From assembly GCA_938082855.1 (NCBI GenBank), contig CALKCC010000017.1, positions 1 through 62,436 of the forward strand: DNA of 62,436 nucleotides, in the 5' to 3' direction. The notes beneath the pieces are model-generated. The model was not told where the DNA came from and did not search any database. It saw only the letters and a list, made by a program, of their open reading frames with translations. The DNA comes from an uncultured Pirellulaceae bacterium (GTDB lineage Bacteria; Planctomycetota; Planctomycetia; Pirellulales; Pirellulaceae). Shown one piece after another: positions 26,874-36,493 of the stretch (within the stretch, counting starts at the first letter, position 1; every line of letters begins with the position of its first letter). The translations under genes were made by a program, and so were the position numbers.

Positions 26874-28244
26874 TTACTCTTTCGGAACCACTGGCGTGTG
26901 ACTTGGAAGCTGAGCTTTGAAGTCTCCCAGGCTTGACCAGATCAAAGGTTTGCTTAGATCGACCTCGGTAATCGCCACTTCACCAAATTCCTGAGCTTGA
27001 GCCAAGACCTGCCCATCTCTTCCATAGACTCCCGTAATCATCCAATCAAGCTCGACTCCACAGTAGGTACTGCTGATCACAAAAACGTGATTCTCGCAAG
27101 CCCTAGCGGCCCCCAACAATGGATTGCATCCCCATACAGGCCAGCAAATTACCTCGGCTCCGTTTTGACTTAACTTACGAGCAACTTCTGGAAAGAACCC
27201 GTCGTAACAAATCATCATTCCCACTTTTCCAAAGGACGTTTCGAAAACTGGATATTCTTTTCCCGGAGTGATCCCTCCTTCGATTTCGCCTCGCGGCAAC
27301 GTCACCTTACGGTACTTGCCCACAAACCCTTCAGGCCCGACTAAGGCAGCCGTGTTGAAAATGAGACGGCCGTCACGTTCTAGCAAACCGGCACAGATGT
27401 AGAGATTATATTTTTTGGCCAGCGTAGAAAAATAGTCAGTTGATTCTCCGGGAATTGCTTCCGAGCATTCGTGATATTTCAACCCGCGTCCGTAGTAGGT
27501 TAAGCACTCGGGCAAAACCACCAGATTTGCTCCCTGTTTGGCAGCGTTGGCAATGAGAGGTTCAAACAGCTTACATTTATCCAGATTAGAATCTCCACCA
27601 GCAGGCTTAAAGTGAATGGTTGCCAGTTTTACTTTTCTGGCAGGTGGAGCACTTGTAGGCTTTAATTCGACCTGAGCCCATTCCACCTTGCCGCGGGATT
27701 CCCAACGGTAAGAGAGTTCGACAACACCCTGCCGAGCCGACGAAGGTACTTTGTACACTCCCTGAATCAAACTCCAGCCATTTTCAAGTTCTTTCACAAT
27801 GGCCGGGAATTCCGGTTCTGCGAACGGTTGCTTTCCGCGGGCGTAGGATGCATTGGAAGTAAAATCGTGCTTTACTCGATTTCCATTTTCATCTTTCCAA
27901 AGGACTCGAGTGACGGCAGTACGCCGACTGTGCTTTAGATTGCGAGTACGTTGAACTGCAGAAAACTGATAGTACTTGCCACCTTCAACCTCGTATGTTT
28001 TTTCAAACCAGCCAAAAGAACCTGAACGATGGTCGGTGGAGATACTAAAGCTCCCCTGACCCTCCGGACCTCCCTTTAGGTTGTATTCAAAATCCGGAGC
28101 GATTTCGTCCCGGGGAGATTCGGCAGTCCATCCCGCCGGCATTCTGCGAAAGGAATGGTTCTCAGCAGTGACACTTGCACACGGAATTACCAGCAGACAA
28201 GCAGGGCTGAGCAGACTTAACAGGCTTAAAACAAATGGCTTCAT
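26874..28244 (-). CDS. Secreted carbon-nitrogen hydrolase (nitrilase superfamily)
   Basis: This 456-residue protein has a signal peptide (MKPFVLSLLSLLSPACLL). The start at 28244 is preferred: a GGGAG site lies just upstream, and the longer frame from 28355 would overlap the STAS gene. Residues about 30-190 form a beta-rich domain that may bind carbohydrate. From about 210 onward a nitrilase domain carries the Glu-Lys-Cys triad: Glu246 in VVLPECL, Lys313 in YRKVTLPRGE and Cys346 in MMICYDGFFPE. The superfamily hydrolyses amides, nitriles or N-carbamoyl groups; export and the added domain are unusual for it. It follows the STAS gene by 28 bases on the same strand. Confidence 0.88.
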   Translation of the reverse strand: MKPFVLSLLSLLSPACLLVIPCASVTAENHSFRRMPAGWTAESPRDEIAPDFEYNLKGGPEGQGSFSISTDHRSGSFGWFEKTYEVEGGKYYQFSAVQRTRNLKHSRRTAVTRVLWKDENGNRVKHDFTSNASYARGKQPFAEPEFPAIVKELENGWSLIQGVYKVPSSARQGVVELSYRWESRGKVEWAQVELKPTSAPPARKVKLATIHFKPAGGDSNLDKCKLFEPLIANAAKQGANLVVLPECLTYYGRGLKYHECSEAIPGESTDYFSTLAKKYNLYICAGLLERDGRLIFNTAALVGPEGFVGKYRKVTLPRGEIEGGITPGKEYPVFETSFGKVGMMICYDGFFPEVARKLSQNGAEVICWPVWGCNPLLGAARACENHVFVISSTYCGVELDWMITGVYGRDGQVLAQAQEFGEVAITEVDLSKPLIWSSLGDFKAQLPSHTPVVPKE

Positions 28245-28272
28245 AAGAGCACTCCCGGAGCGGGAATGGCCT

Positions 28273-28614
28273 TTAGAAAGAAGCAAGTCCCGTTGCCAGA
28301 TCAGGTTGAATATTGAACAGAGTATTAAGGCGGGTGATAGCAAAGATCTTTTCAATTTCGCTTGTCACACTCACTAGCCGCAGTTCACCTCCGGCACCTT
28401 TTACTTTCTTATGCAACATTATAAACCGATTCAGGGCTGCACTCGACAAAAACTCAACTGTCGACATATCCAGAACGAGCTTTTCTACATTGGAGTCGAC
28501 AACTTGAAACAACTCGTCACCCAATTGTTGGATGTCGCCATCATCGAGAAACTTGGGTTGAGTAAATGCCACAACTGTAACATCACCATTTTGAGACAAG
28601 CTGATTTTATCCAT
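28273..28614 (-). CDS. STAS-domain anti-sigma factor antagonist
   Basis: This 113-residue single STAS domain protein has the phosphorylation-loop signature LVLDMSTVEFLSSAALNRF, with Ser57/Ser58 at the place where SpoIIAA-type antagonists are phosphorylated by an anti-sigma kinase. Such proteins act in cytoplasmic partner-switching that frees a sigma factor or controls another target. No kinase or phosphatase gene is adjacent, so its partners must be elsewhere. Its stop lies 28 bases before the start of the nitrilase-like gene, which may be coincidental clustering or a small operon. Confidence 0.88.
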   Translation of the reverse strand: MDKISLSQNGDVTVVAFTQPKFLDDGDIQQLGDELFQVVDSNVEKLVLDMSTVEFLSSAALNRFIMLHKKVKGAGGELRLVSVTSEIEKIFAITRLNTLFNIQPDLATGLASF

Positions 28615-28755
28615 AATCTTCTTCTGCCCAAACTGACTTGTGAACCGACAAAATTAAACGAAGCAATGACTCCTGCAAGCTGATAAAATATCAGAGCTTC
28701 TGAAAAACTCTAACACCAATTTCATTGCCGTTACCTTTTTATAAATAAAAAACCT

Positions 28756-30105
28756 ATGAAAAGCATCGTCTGTCTTCTGGTTTCACTTATTTCCCTCCCC
28801 GCATTTTCAGCCGAATACTCACTAGCGACGTTCAGTGTCGATGTGACTATTCCATTGAATCATCGTTGTATGGGCGTTTTGCCAACCAAGAGCAAACGCA
28901 TTGCCGACTCTCTTTATGCCCATGGTTTTGTACTCAGCGGAGGTCCGAAGCCTGTCGTGTTGTGTGCGTTGGACTGGTGTGAAATACGCAATGGTGCCTT
29001 TGAACAGTGGCGTACTGCTTTAGCTGAAGCGGCAGGTACTTCCGTGGAGCATGTTTTAGTCACCGCCCTGCATCAACATGATGCGCCTGTCGTCGATCTG
29101 GATGCACAACGCCTGCTGGATAAGGTTGGGCTTCAAAACGAGCTGTATCAGGTGGACTGGCATGACAAAACGCTGGCTCGAGTTGCTCAGGCGGTCAAAG
29201 ACAGTCTTGAGTTGGCTTCACCGGTGACACACTATGGCACGAGCGAAGTCGAGGTCGAACGGATCGCCAGTAACCGACGAGTCGTATTAGAAAGTGGAGT
29301 AATCACCTATGGTCGTGGAAGCCGAAGTGGAGGCAATGACTTTATGGCCAAAGCTCCAGAAGGGGCAATCGACCCGATGCTCAAGACGATTACTTTCTTC
29401 AATGGGGACAAGCCTCTGCTACAGATGCATCACTATGCCACCCACCCCATGAGTTACTATGGTCAAGGTGTAGTCTCTGCAGACTTTGTTGGACTCGCTC
29501 GAGAGCGTTTACAACGAGACAACCAATCCATCCGTCAGATATTTGTACCCGGGTGTGGCGGGGATGTGACTGCAGGAAAATACAACAATGGCAGTGAAGA
29601 CCATCGTCAGGAGTTGATTGATCGCCTATACAAGGCCATGGCAGCCGCTTCTAAAAACACGATTCGGCACCCACTAAACCAAATCGAATTGCGAAACGCC
29701 AAACTGTCTTTACCATTCCACGAAGGTGAACACCTTACTCGTATGCAGTTGACCGCAGACCTCTATAGTCAGTCCTTAACGACGGAAAAGCGTATTCTGG
29801 CAGCCATGGGGCTAGCAAGCCGTAATCGAGTCGAAGGCGATCACCCGCTCGATTTCCCTTGTATCGATTTAGGGCAGGCTCAAATCGCACTTTTCCCCGG
29901 TGAGACCTTTATCGGGTATCAACTCCTTGCTCAGGAATATGCTGGTGAAAACTTCTTGATGTGCGTTGCTTATGGTGATGCCTGGACAGGATATTTACCG
30001 ACTGATGCTACATTCGACGAAGACTTCAAGGATTCCTGGCTCTGGGTTGGACCCGGGAGCGAGAAGAAAATACGAGATGCGATTAAGAAGGTAATTCGTA
30101 AATAG
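28756..30105 (+). CDS. Secreted neutral ceramidase-like hydrolase
   Basis: This 449-residue protein has a signal peptide (MKSIVCLLVSLISLPAFSA). The motifs resemble the N-terminal domain of neutral/alkaline ceramidases: VTALHQHDAP (metal-ligand His), LLQMHHYATHPMSYYG, QIFVPGCGGDVTAGKYNN and the C-terminal LFPGETFIGYQLLAQEY. Ceramidases cleave the amide bond of ceramides using zinc. Planctomycete members of this fold are numerous and mostly uncharacterised, so substrate assignment is open. The stop codon TAG shares its G with the GTG start of the next gene, indicating translational coupling to the membrane protein. Confidence 0.75.
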   Translation: MKSIVCLLVSLISLPAFSAEYSLATFSVDVTIPLNHRCMGVLPTKSKRIADSLYAHGFVLSGGPKPVVLCALDWCEIRNGAFEQWRTALAEAAGTSVEHVLVTALHQHDAPVVDLDAQRLLDKVGLQNELYQVDWHDKTLARVAQAVKDSLELASPVTHYGTSEVEVERIASNRRVVLESGVITYGRGSRSGGNDFMAKAPEGAIDPMLKTITFFNGDKPLLQMHHYATHPMSYYGQGVVSADFVGLARERLQRDNQSIRQIFVPGCGGDVTAGKYNNGSEDHRQELIDRLYKAMAAASKNTIRHPLNQIELRNAKLSLPFHEGEHLTRMQLTADLYSQSLTTEKRILAAMGLASRNRVEGDHPLDFPCIDLGQAQIALFPGETFIGYQLLAQEYAGENFLMCVAYGDAWTGYLPTDATFDEDFKDSWLWVGPGSEKKIRDAIKKVIRK

Positions 30106-31346
30106 TGGCCGACCATTCAGACTCTTCCAATTCCTGGCTACTACTTCAGCGAGTCTGGGCTTTGTTTGCACTGGCGTTGTTTGGTGCCACCTACAAGCTC
30201 TGGTTTCCGGAAAGCACGTTTCCACATGTCCCTTTGCTAAGACCTTTCGCAGCCAGCATTTTCCAGGCCGATGGCGTACATTATTTGACAGTCGGAGCCA
30301 TGGCACTGGCGCTTTTTTGGCTGCTAGCCAAGCCGAACGCTACTGCCTGGTGCCTGTTGATCATCAGCTTAACGTGTTCACTCCTGATCAATCAGCATCG
30401 TCTTCAACCCTGGGCTTTTCATCTGCTATTAGGGGCTGTGGTTTTTGTGGCCTGCTCGAAGGAGCAAGGAACTAAGTTACTACGGTTTCTTACAATCAGT
30501 ATCTACGTCTTTTCCGCTGCCGGAAAATTCGACTATCAATTCATGCACACCGTTGGTCAACAGTTTCTCCAAGCCGCTACCTCGTTGATTGGCATGGACA
30601 GCACTCAATGGGATGCTGGACTGACGGCAAAGGCCGCACTGATTTTTCCGGCCTTTGAATTACTCGTTGGTGTTCTGCTTTGTAACTCTAAGACTCGACG
30701 AGTTGGTATTCTTGCCGCCATCATATTGCATACGAGCATTATGCTTATCCTCAGTCCTCTGGGCTTGAATCACAAACCGGGAGTGATCCTTTGGAATGGT
30801 TTGTTCGTGATTCTGATCCCCTTACTCTTCCATGCAAATCAGAAACCTGAACGCATGTCTGCCGATCGCTCTGACCGTTCCATCCGCAGCCAGATTGCAG
30901 CTATCTTGGTGCTGTCCGCCTCAGTCTTGCCTATCATTGAGCCACTCGGGAAGTACGATCACTGGCTGGCCTGGGGGCTCTATTCACCACGTACGAGTCG
31001 AGTCATTGTCAACATTCACTTATACAATGTCAGAGTGATTGATGAACTGGAGCCGTACATGATTCCACAATTTGGCGATACACCTTTCCGGACGTTCGAT
31101 ATGCGACGCTGGTCACTGGAAGAGTTAAATGTTCCGATATACCCACAAGATCGATTTCAACTGGCTGTTGCCCGCCACATCGCACATAAGTATCAACTAG
31201 GAGATGAAATCGAAATCCATCTCCTGGGAATTGCTGATCGCTTCACCGGCCAACGTAGCAGTCAAGTGCTACGGGGAGTGCAGGAAATCGACATGCACTG
31301 CAGACAATACTTTTTCTCTGCCACTCCGACGTACCTAAGTCGATAG
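30105..31346 (+). CDS. Polytopic membrane protein (DoxX/HTTM-like)
   Basis: This 413-residue protein starts at GTG (30105), overlapping the stop of the ceramidase-like gene by one base. About eight hydrophobic segments span residues 10-290, with short loops. A small polar C-terminal domain of about 120 residues follows. The segment ISIYVFSAAGKFDYQFM with a conserved K, and the overall layout, recall DoxX/HTTM-type vitamin-K-carboxylase-like membrane proteins. I cannot assign a substrate. A strong hairpin covers the stop codon and the region between this gene and the convergent giant gene. Confidence 0.65.
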   Translation: MADHSDSSNSWLLLQRVWALFALALFGATYKLWFPESTFPHVPLLRPFAASIFQADGVHYLTVGAMALALFWLLAKPNATAWCLLIISLTCSLLINQHRLQPWAFHLLLGAVVFVACSKEQGTKLLRFLTISIYVFSAAGKFDYQFMHTVGQQFLQAATSLIGMDSTQWDAGLTAKAALIFPAFELLVGVLLCNSKTRRVGILAAIILHTSIMLILSPLGLNHKPGVILWNGLFVILIPLLFHANQKPERMSADRSDRSIRSQIAAILVLSASVLPIIEPLGKYDHWLAWGLYSPRTSRVIVNIHLYNVRVIDELEPYMIPQFGDTPFRTFDMRRWSLEELNVPIYPQDRFQLAVARHIAHKYQLGDEIEIHLLGIADRFTGQRSSQVLRGVQEIDMHCRQYFFSATPTYLSR

Positions 31347-31356
31347 GAACGTCGGA
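31325..31356. terminator. Strong hairpin between convergent genes
   Basis: TCCGACGTACCTA (31325-31337) pairs with TAGGAACGTCGGA (31344-31356), leaving one A-A mismatch and a 6-base loop. The right arm contains the TAG stop of the membrane-protein gene. No T run follows on either strand, so it may protect mRNA ends or act as a weak bidirectional terminator. Confidence 0.5.
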
Positions 31357-31379
31357 ATAGCAAAGGCTAAGTATCAGGC

Positions 31380-34300
31380 CTATTTACGGAAGGCTGGGTG
31401 CTCTGGATTAGCGCCACTGATGATATAGGCCAACAAGTCAAGAATCTCGTCTTTCGTCATTGTATTCAATAAGCCTTTAGGCATGATTGAAACCTTCGAT
31501 TCATCCTGTTCATCAATATCATCTTTGGCAATTTCAATCACACCTGCATCTTCTTTCAGCGGGTTGTCTGAAAGTTTCAGGACTTTGTCGTTTTCTTCAA
31601 CGATCACACCTGAATAGAGTTTCCCACCAAGAGTAGCAATAATCTGCGTTCGATACTTCTCTTCGATTTCCTTCGAAGGTTCAGTTAGTGATTCGACGAT
31701 CTTAGCGACATCTGTCTTTTGTTCTGCCAATTTAGCTTGTAATGCGAAGAGATCAGGAGCAAGCTTTCCTCCAGTGCCCTTCATCGCATGACAGGCAACA
31801 CATGACACCTCTGTGAACAATTTACGACCACTTTGGAAATCCCGGCCCGATTCCAAATCATTAACCGCATTAAGGATATCCTGAGTTGACCATTCCCGTA
31901 CGAATTGTCGCTGAGGTAATTCCCCATGTGTTATCGCTGGAGCGGTTGGTTGGAGTGGGATATCGCTAATGTCTGCAACAACATGCATCGTTCCATACAT
32001 CGTTCGCCAGTGTCCTGGGAAAGTACAAACGTAGGAATACTCACCCACTTCACTCGGAGCAGTAATCTGCAATCGTTGTTGCTGTCCTGCCTGAAGCATA
32101 CCTGTTGAAAACAGTACCTTATCGCTGTCTGGTACAAACTCTTTGGCGAGACCTTCAGGTGTAGCACCTAGTTTTTCAGCCAGAATACCCACCTCTTCGC
32201 GAGCCCCCGGAACGGTAACCAGAAGGTTGTGTGGCATAATATCAACGTTCTCAAATACGATTTCCACAGGCTTACCTGCTTGCACATAAATATGTGGGCG
32301 ATCGTAAATCATACGATGAGGAACAGGGCGAATCACAATGACATCTACCGCCAAGTCAGCCAGTTTCCGGCGGATTGCAATAGCAGCTTCCTTTCCAAGT
32401 TGCCCTGATAGGTCTTTGCCCAATTGAATTGCATCCATCACCTGAGTTTCCGTTCGGCTTTTGGCCGGGACGGATTCGATGTAACGAATCAACTGGTCCA
32501 ACACCTGAACCACGCCTTCTTTTGGTAAGGCTGTGCCGTCTAATCTACCAATCGATGTAACGGCAGCATTCCTATAAGCACCCTTAGCAACCATCGGTGC
32601 GAGCACGTCGAAGATTTCTTTGTCATGACCTGCGATGTAGCTCACGGCATTGATGGCTGAACGCGTTAATTGAACGGTTGGATTGGCACCATTCGCACCG
32701 ATCGCCACACTTGGATTAGGTGCCTTATTGCCGGCCAAACGGAAGACCGGCTTACGATTCCCATCAAGAATAATCAAAGTAAAGCCATTGAGTCGGCTCA
32801 CATACTCACCGTTGTTTTCAGTTCGGTTCCAAATCACAACACTATCGATGGGGAATTCCTGCCCCAAGTCAACTTCCCAGAATGGGTTGGTTTGAGACGA
32901 AGTGTGAGTCAGGGAGTTACTGCCATACTGGCCACTGGTGTTACCATCGACAGCCCGGGATGCAGCACCACCGAAATCGGTTGACGATTGCGAGGCCTTC
33001 TTTTTCAAGGCAATGTTTTGGCCTTCACTCATGACCTGGACTTCAGAGAGGGTCAACACGCGTTGCTTCCCAGGGATTTCAATTCGAACGAATCGACCTA
33101 ATGCTCCTTTAGACTCACCAATCTGAGCTGCTAATGGCTCAGGCAGTTGAGAAACTGTCTTCAACACTCGTTCATATAGAGACTCACGAACTTCGTCACT
33201 TGCGATTAAAGGAATGGTATCGAGTACCGTGCCAAACCGAGCGGCATTACCAAGCGATTGAGTCCAGATTTGTTCAGCCGAACCGTCAGCAGCAATTAGA
33301 GCGGCTGTCGCTAATCGACGAGTCACTGCACGCTTACCTGCTCGGTGTAACTGAGCGATTTCTGCACGCTTCATTTTGAGCATCGCCGGATCTGTCATTC
33401 GGAACATGTGCACATATTCAGTCAGCACCTGCTCTGCCTCATCTGCGGTGGACGCATCAAGCTGTCGCACGGTATTCACCAATTCGGACACCATATTCGT
33501 CTGATTGATTTTCGCAATCCCCATCAAGGCTTCATGCCGATATTGATGCACGATGCCCGGGCGTTTCAGAATAGCTTGATAAACCGGTTCGCTGCGAGTC
33601 ATATTGATGAGATCTGTCGTGGCGACTCGATCAATGATGTATTCGATAGCTTTGGCATTACCTGCAGCAAAATCCTTGCCCGATCCAACAGCTTCTTTCC
33701 AAACAGGTTCGAGTCGGCGAATCGTGTGCCTCAGAGTAAAGTCAACGTAGTAATCCAATTCATGATTCAATGCGAGCAGGGCAACTTCAGCTGCTTCACT
33801 TTCGTGGAAATAGCTACAAGCTCGAACGGCTTCCAAACGAACTCGTGAATGCTCATCTTCCACTGCTGTACGAAGCATATCGAAAACGCCGGGAACTTTA
33901 TGCCGCCAATAGCTGATGACTCGAATGGCTGCTGCCCGGGCATTGTAGTCAGGGGAAGCCGCAACTCGTTGTAGTAGTTTCAAACCGATACCGTCTGAGA
34001 CGTTATGGTGCTGGCAAACCCATAAAGCTTCCAATAACAAGTGCTCATATTGATCATCATCCTGATCAAGGCCGGCGACCCAGGTTTCGAGGGCTGCGGT
34101 GACATCGGAGGTTGGGAATTCACGCAATTTCAGACGAACTCGATAACGAGTGCGATCTTCATAAGTGCGAAGCATTTCCAACAATCCGGCAACATCCTGA
34201 TCTTCAATTTGGGGTCGTTTTACCAAAGGACGTGAAGGGTAGGTAATTCGCCAAATACGACCATGTGAATGGTCTCGATTGGGGTCACGTAAACTGTGTT

Positions 34301-36338
34301 GCATGTGGCCCACGAGCGGGTTAAACCAGTCGACAATATACAACGCTCCGTCCGGACCAAACTGGATATCCACAGGCCGGAAGTTCTGGTCAGAGGAGTA
34401 CAGAATAGGTTCAATTTCCGTTGCTTCGTAACCTGAACCAACTTCTTTCACCGTGTGCTGTAGAATCCCCTGGAAACCGATTACGTTGTTCAACAAGAAG
34501 TTACCTTGTGCTTCCGGTGGAAAATGACGACTGGATACAAATTCACATCCCGAGGTTGGTCGTACGCGTTTCTTTAGAAACTGATTCATACGTTCGGTGT
34601 ACTGGAACTTAAAGGGACCAAAGTCGTCCTCTCCGTAATACTCCGGAGCTCGGATGGAAAACGGAGCGGCAAAATAATTGGCTCCGCCCGATGCATCTGC
34701 GACAAAGTTCTGCCCCCACTTATTAAAGGCATGGCCCCAAGGGTTGGCGAAGTTGTAGTGCACGTGAGTATTGAATTCCTGATTAGTCGGATCAAATCGG
34801 TATACCCCGCCGTGCGCGTTACGAACCGTCCCACGAGGAGTCTCGACTTGCGTGACATGAAACGTACCTTCGTGCATATAGATTCCTCCACCAGGCCCCC
34901 AAGTGAAGGCACCGATGGCATGGTGTGAGTCGCCTGAATCGAATCCACCCAACAGAATTTTCTTGAGATCAGCCTTCCCGTCTCCATCCGTATCTTTGAG
35001 AAAGACGAGGTTTGGCTCCTGAGCAACATAGACGCCACCGTCCCCTAATTCAAACCCGGTGGGAAGATGAAGGTCATCGGCGAACGTCTCCATTTTGTCT
35101 GCTTTGCCATCACCGTCTTCATCGGTAAAGACCAACAATTTGTCACTCGGTTTATGAGGTGGAAGGTATTGCGGGTAGCTAGGCATCGTTGCCACCCACA
35201 GCCTACCTTGTGTATCGAAGGTGAATTGCACTGGATTCTTGAGTTCCGGAAACTCCACTTCGCTGGCGAAGAGATTAACTTCATAACCTTCAGCGATCGT
35301 GAAAGTCTTCTTGGCAGCTTCCGGCGGGAGGATCGTTATCGGAGTTTTGAAGTTTGTTGGAACGTCATAGAGTTTTCGTGTTTCTGAATAGTCATATTCC
35401 GCCGGAACATCCTTCCCATTGGCAACGGCCCAAATTCGCTTGTCGACCACTGCCGCCATTTCATCAAGCTTGGCTCGCTCGTTTTCAATCACGTAGGCAT
35501 CGGTATAAGGTGGATTTCCATGGTCACGCCGTGAGCGGCCTCCATAAATGTAATAACCGTTGACCGCCCGATAGTTATGGAAGTAATTGAAGTTCTTTTC
35601 CATCACTTCGGGAAGCACTGCTTCTGCTACGTCATTCCATTTAGAATCAACACCGAAAAGAGCCGTCATGAAATGCGGTGCGAATCGCTTGTAGCCTGAA
35701 TCACTTAAGTGCACACCGTTGAAAGTGTAGGGGGCATCACTAGCGGCATACAGTTTCTGTGATAAGGAGAACAAATCAATAAACGGTACTTGATGTTGCT
35801 TTGCGGCATTTGCCATAGCTTGTGCATACAGTGCGAAACCAGCATTTTGCTTCTTTCCAATCGGCAAATTCGGATCACCGGTGTTTTCGAAGGACATCGG
35901 GGAAATCAAAACGACTCGGGCATTACCCTTACCGCTATAATTCTGAGCCAGCGTGTGATTCAAAAACTGATCCAGCTCTTTCGTAAACGTCTCCAATCCC
36001 GATTCACCACGGAAGGATTCGCTAAATCCGAAGAAGGCAAAAATGACATCCGCTTTGGCACGATTCAAATGATCATCCGGCGTCCCAAAATCCAATGAAC
36101 GTGGTCGGAAACGAACTTCGTCACCATTGAATCCCTGGTTGCGAACAGACAGGTTCAGGTCTTTGAACTGCGATTGCAAAAGCGCTTCCCAATACCCGAA
36201 GTACTGAAATCTCTCGGCTGTGTTACTACCAATAAAGACAATACGGTCGCCCTTTTTCAGATCCACTTGAGCCTGAAGTGATGGTGCTAAGAAAACCAGA
36301 GTCAAAACAACACTGAATACCGAAAACATTCGCTTCAT
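31380..36338 (-). CDS. Giant SGNH/PVC-dehydrogenase/HEAT/discoidin/cupredoxin/cytochrome c protein
   Basis: This 1652-residue secreted protein (signal MKRMFSVFSVVLTLVFL) has many domains in order. An SGNH hydrolase-like domain (residues 25-250; VFIGSNTAERFQYFGYWE, GVHLSDSGYKRFAPH) comes first. A PVC-type soluble-dehydrogenase propeller follows (about 340-720; VQFTFDTQGRLWVATMPSYP, GPDGALYIVDWFNP). HEAT-like helical repeats occupy about 740-1060, and a discoidin/F5-8C domain about 1070-1200 (ASRAVDGNTSGQYG). A plastocyanin-type copper domain lies at about 1340-1450 (MPHNLLV, YVCTFPGHWRTMYG, giving His, Cys, His, Met ligands). It ends with a cytochrome c domain with CVACH at 1513-1517. PVC-type CxxCH proteins are planctomycete-specific and probably carry out extracytoplasmic sugar oxidation, with electrons leaving through the copper and heme centres (inference). 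Confidence 0.88.
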   Translation of the reverse strand: MKRMFSVFSVVLTLVFLAPSLQAQVDLKKGDRIVFIGSNTAERFQYFGYWEALLQSQFKDLNLSVRNQGFNGDEVRFRPRSLDFGTPDDHLNRAKADVIFAFFGFSESFRGESGLETFTKELDQFLNHTLAQNYSGKGNARVVLISPMSFENTGDPNLPIGKKQNAGFALYAQAMANAAKQHQVPFIDLFSLSQKLYAASDAPYTFNGVHLSDSGYKRFAPHFMTALFGVDSKWNDVAEAVLPEVMEKNFNYFHNYRAVNGYYIYGGRSRRDHGNPPYTDAYVIENERAKLDEMAAVVDKRIWAVANGKDVPAEYDYSETRKLYDVPTNFKTPITILPPEAAKKTFTIAEGYEVNLFASEVEFPELKNPVQFTFDTQGRLWVATMPSYPQYLPPHKPSDKLLVFTDEDGDGKADKMETFADDLHLPTGFELGDGGVYVAQEPNLVFLKDTDGDGKADLKKILLGGFDSGDSHHAIGAFTWGPGGGIYMHEGTFHVTQVETPRGTVRNAHGGVYRFDPTNQEFNTHVHYNFANPWGHAFNKWGQNFVADASGGANYFAAPFSIRAPEYYGEDDFGPFKFQYTERMNQFLKKRVRPTSGCEFVSSRHFPPEAQGNFLLNNVIGFQGILQHTVKEVGSGYEATEIEPILYSSDQNFRPVDIQFGPDGALYIVDWFNPLVGHMQHSLRDPNRDHSHGRIWRITYPSRPLVKRPQIEDQDVAGLLEMLRTYEDRTRYRVRLKLREFPTSDVTAALETWVAGLDQDDDQYEHLLLEALWVCQHHNVSDGIGLKLLQRVAASPDYNARAAAIRVISYWRHKVPGVFDMLRTAVEDEHSRVRLEAVRACSYFHESEAAEVALLALNHELDYYVDFTLRHTIRRLEPVWKEAVGSGKDFAAGNAKAIEYIIDRVATTDLINMTRSEPVYQAILKRPGIVHQYRHEALMGIAKINQTNMVSELVNTVRQLDASTADEAEQVLTEYVHMFRMTDPAMLKMKRAEIAQLHRAGKRAVTRRLATAALIAADGSAEQIWTQSLGNAARFGTVLDTIPLIASDEVRESLYERVLKTVSQLPEPLAAQIGESKGALGRFVRIEIPGKQRVLTLSEVQVMSEGQNIALKKKASQSSTDFGGAASRAVDGNTSGQYGSNSLTHTSSQTNPFWEVDLGQEFPIDSVVIWNRTENNGEYVSRLNGFTLIILDGNRKPVFRLAGNKAPNPSVAIGANGANPTVQLTRSAINAVSYIAGHDKEIFDVLAPMVAKGAYRNAAVTSIGRLDGTALPKEGVVQVLDQLIRYIESVPAKSRTETQVMDAIQLGKDLSGQLGKEAAIAIRRKLADLAVDVIVIRPVPHRMIYDRPHIYVQAGKPVEIVFENVDIMPHNLLVTVPGAREEVGILAEKLGATPEGLAKEFVPDSDKVLFSTGMLQAGQQQRLQITAPSEVGEYSYVCTFPGHWRTMYGTMHVVADISDIPLQPTAPAITHGELPQRQFVREWSTQDILNAVNDLESGRDFQSGRKLFTEVSCVACHAMKGTGGKLAPDLFALQAKLAEQKTDVAKIVESLTEPSKEIEEKYRTQIIATLGGKLYSGVIVEENDKVLKLSDNPLKEDAGVIEIAKDDIDEQDESKVSIMPKGLLNTMTKDEILDLLAYIISGANPEHPAFRK

Positions 36339-36370
36339 TGTTAGTCGCCTTTATGCGTAAAGAAATCTGT

Positions 36371-36388
36371 CTATCCATAGGTGGATAG
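36371..36388. promoter_or_regulatory. Perfect dyad upstream of the giant gene
   Basis: CTATCCA (36371-36377) and TGGATAG (36382-36388) form a perfect 7-bp dyad with a 4-base centre, 33 bases upstream of the start codon at 36338. Size and place suit a repressor operator, but a small hairpin is equally possible. Confidence 0.35.
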
Positions 36389-36493
36389 CGTTGGTTTTAT
36401 GGTGAAAAGCCTGAATTGTTAAATGTACTTGGAAGCTACAGGCGGGGCTAGTATCTGAAACCGCCTGAAGTTCAAAGAATATTTAATCAGGTG

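Noticed and set aside
28245-28355. Longer N terminus for the nitrilase-like protein
   Set aside because: It would overlap the STAS gene, while the ATG at 28244 has a GGGAG site and begins a signal peptide.
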